Origin: Sedimentisphaerales bacterium
GTDB taxonomy: Bacteria; Planctomycetota; Phycisphaerae; Sedimentisphaerales; SM23-30
Assembly: GCA_030634605.1 (NCBI GenBank)
Contig: DAOWAK010000089.1
Coordinates: 1-5,987, forward strand
Length of the DNA stretch: 5,987 bases
Reading direction: 5' to 3'
This document shows positions 4,684 through 5,987 of this stretch, one piece after another. The notes beneath the pieces are model-generated. The model was not told where the DNA came from and searched no databases. It was given only the letters and a program-made list of their open reading frames with translations. Made by a program: the position numbers and the translations under genes. The stretch's first letter is position 1. Each line of letters opens with the position of its first letter.

Positions 4684-5987
4684 ATGAACAACCATTCAGA
4701 GCAGACCGTGGAAATCACCGTCAAAGCAGTGGTGCTGGGCATAGTCCTGGCGGTAATCCTCGCCGGCGCAAACGCCTATCTCGGCCTTTTCGCCGGAATG
4801 ACTGTCTCCGCCTCCATACCCGCCGCGGTCGTCTCGCTGGGAATCCTACGCTTATGGCGAAAACACAACATCCTCGAAAACAACATCGTCCAGACCGCCG
4901 CCTCCGCCGGTGAATCGCTCGCCGCCGGAGTAATCTTCACCCTGCCCGCCCTGATAATCCTCGATTTCTGGCAGGAATTCAATTACCTCTGGGTCACCGT
5001 CATCGCTGGATTTGGCGGACTGCTCGGCGTACTCTTCACCATCCCCCTGCGCCGCGCGCTCATCGTCGAAGGCAAGCTAAAATTCCCCGAAGGCATCGCC
5101 ACCGCCGAAGTACTCAAATCCGGACAACGCGGCGGATCCGACATCAAGCACATCGCCTGGGCCGCTATCGCCGGCGCCGTTTTCAAATTCGGTGAAGCCG
5201 GACTGAAAATCTGGCATGGAAAATTCGAATGGGCAACCAGAATTGGGGGTTCTTCACTAGGCTATTTCGGATCAAATCTCAGTCCCGCTCTGCTTTCGGT
5301 GGGTTATATCGTCGGGGCCAACATCGCCGTACTTATATTTCTCGGCGGATTGTGCAACTGGCTCTTTGCCATACCCATCTGCGCCGCAGGACAGGATTGG
5401 GGAACCTATCCAATCGATCACGATCTGGCTGGGCAGTTAATGTCGCCGGTGCACTGGGCCAACGAAATTTGGTCCACCAAAACCCGTTACATCGGCGTCG
5501 GCGGCATGCTCATCGGCGGTTTGTGGACCGTATTCAAACTGCGCAACTCCCTGTTCAGCGGAATCCGCAGCGGCTTAAAAGCCTATCAGAACATGACTGT
5601 CGGCAAGGATGAAATTCTCCGCACCGAAAAAGACCTTCCCATGAAATGGGTCATCATACTAATCGTCAGCTCCGTAGTGCCGCTGTTTCTGGTATATCAG
5701 CATTTCGTAGGACAGATTCACATCTCGCTTACCATGGCCGTAACCATGCTCATCACCGGATTCCTCTTCTCCGCCGTAGCAGGTTACATGGCCGGGCTGG
5801 TCGGCTCATCCAACAACCCCATCTCCGGCGTCACCATCTCCACCGTACTGGTTTCCTCACTGCTGTTACTGCTCCTCATGGGCAAAGGCGCCGAAAACGG
5901 CCCACCCGCCGCTATTATCATCGGTGCCGTGGTTTGTTGCGCCGCCGCCATCGCCGGAGACAACATGCAGGATCTCAAAGCCGGTTA
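4684..5987 (+). CDS. OPT-family oligopeptide transporter, N-terminal part, cut by the window edge
   Basis: An inner-membrane secondary transporter of the OPT family, prokaryotic branch (TIGR00733 type), whose members are thought to import oligopeptides or related metal-peptide compounds with protons. 434 complete codons are visible and the frame is open at the window end; full-length members are roughly 600-680 residues. Family blocks in order: NAYLGLFAGMTVSASIPAAV (30-49), ENNIVQTAASAGES (65-78), KFPEGIATAEVLKSG (133-147), AGYMAGLVGSSNNPISG (366-382) and AGDNMQDLKAG (424-434). Many hydrophobic membrane segments are present, for example about 13-35, 81-97, 101-122, 202-224, 322-338 and 347-366. 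There is no cleavable signal peptide. The gene has its own promoter and a strong ribosome site, and no partner gene in view. Substrate cannot be read from the sequence. Confidence 0.95.
   Translation, partial: MNNHSEQTVEITVKAVVLGIVLAVILAGANAYLGLFAGMTVSASIPAAVVSLGILRLWRKHNILENNIVQTAASAGESLAAGVIFTLPALIILDFWQEFNYLWVTVIAGFGGLLGVLFTIPLRRALIVEGKLKFPEGIATAEVLKSGQRGGSDIKHIAWAAIAGAVFKFGEAGLKIWHGKFEWATRIGGSSLGYFGSNLSPALLSVGYIVGANIAVLIFLGGLCNWLFAIPICAAGQDWGTYPIDHDLAGQLMSPVHWANEIWSTKTRYIGVGGMLIGGLWTVFKLRNSLFSGIRSGLKAYQNMTVGKDEILRTEKDLPMKWVIILIVSSVVPLFLVYQHFVGQIHISLTMAVTMLITGFLFSAVAGYMAGLVGSSNNPISGVTISTVLVSSLLLLLLMGKGAENGPPAAIIIGAVVCCAAAIAGDNMQDLKAG

Noticed and set aside
4608..4913. 101-codon plus-strand frame overlapping the OPT gene start
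   Set aside because: It is an out-of-frame reading of the OPT gene and leader. The strong Shine-Dalgarno and family motifs fix the real frame at ATG 4684.

Overview
The window shows two divergent blocks of bacterial chromosome around an intergenic centre of about 535 bases (2087-2621). The organism is Gram-negative in the sense of making lipid A, because lpxB lies at the left edge. Coding strands are C-rich with many C-ending codons, while the spacers are AT-rich. An IS66-type terminal sequence and a very basic N-terminus on the AraC protein would fit a Planctomycetota/Phycisphaerae-like lineage. That placement is a tentative impression and not proven by anything here.

Left block, all on the minus strand: a weakly supported small membrane protein (1721-2086), a spacer with a compact inverted-repeat or pseudoknot-like structure (1615-1706), an AraC-family regulator (574-1491), and 36 bases later the first 179 codons of lpxB (537 to the window edge).

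Centre: a complete 138-bp non-autonomous insertion element (2396-2533). It has perfect 12-bp terminal inverted repeats starting GTAAGCG and is flanked by an exact 8-bp target duplication TATTCAAC. This is the signature of IS66-family transposition, so it is called an IS66-type MITE. It sits just upstream of the likely promoter of the next operon.

Right block, plus strand: a stand-alone response-regulator receiver protein (2622-2996) overlaps by 4 bases (ATGA) with a GAF-like/HD-GYP cyclic-di-GMP phosphodiesterase (2993-4324). Together they look like a split form of the usual REC-HD-GYP signalling protein. A minus-strand tRNA-Arg(CCT) (4469-4543) follows, and then an OPT-family oligopeptide transporter (4684 to the window edge). 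The transporter has a strong Shine-Dalgarno sequence and a recognisable promoter, arranged divergently from the tRNA promoter.

The genes are mostly ordinary housekeeping or signalling functions. The points most worth a second look are the MITE with its intact target duplication, the structured repeat upstream of araC, the split REC/HD-GYP pair with a substituted acidic-pocket residue, and the glycine-depleted N-terminal motif of LpxB.
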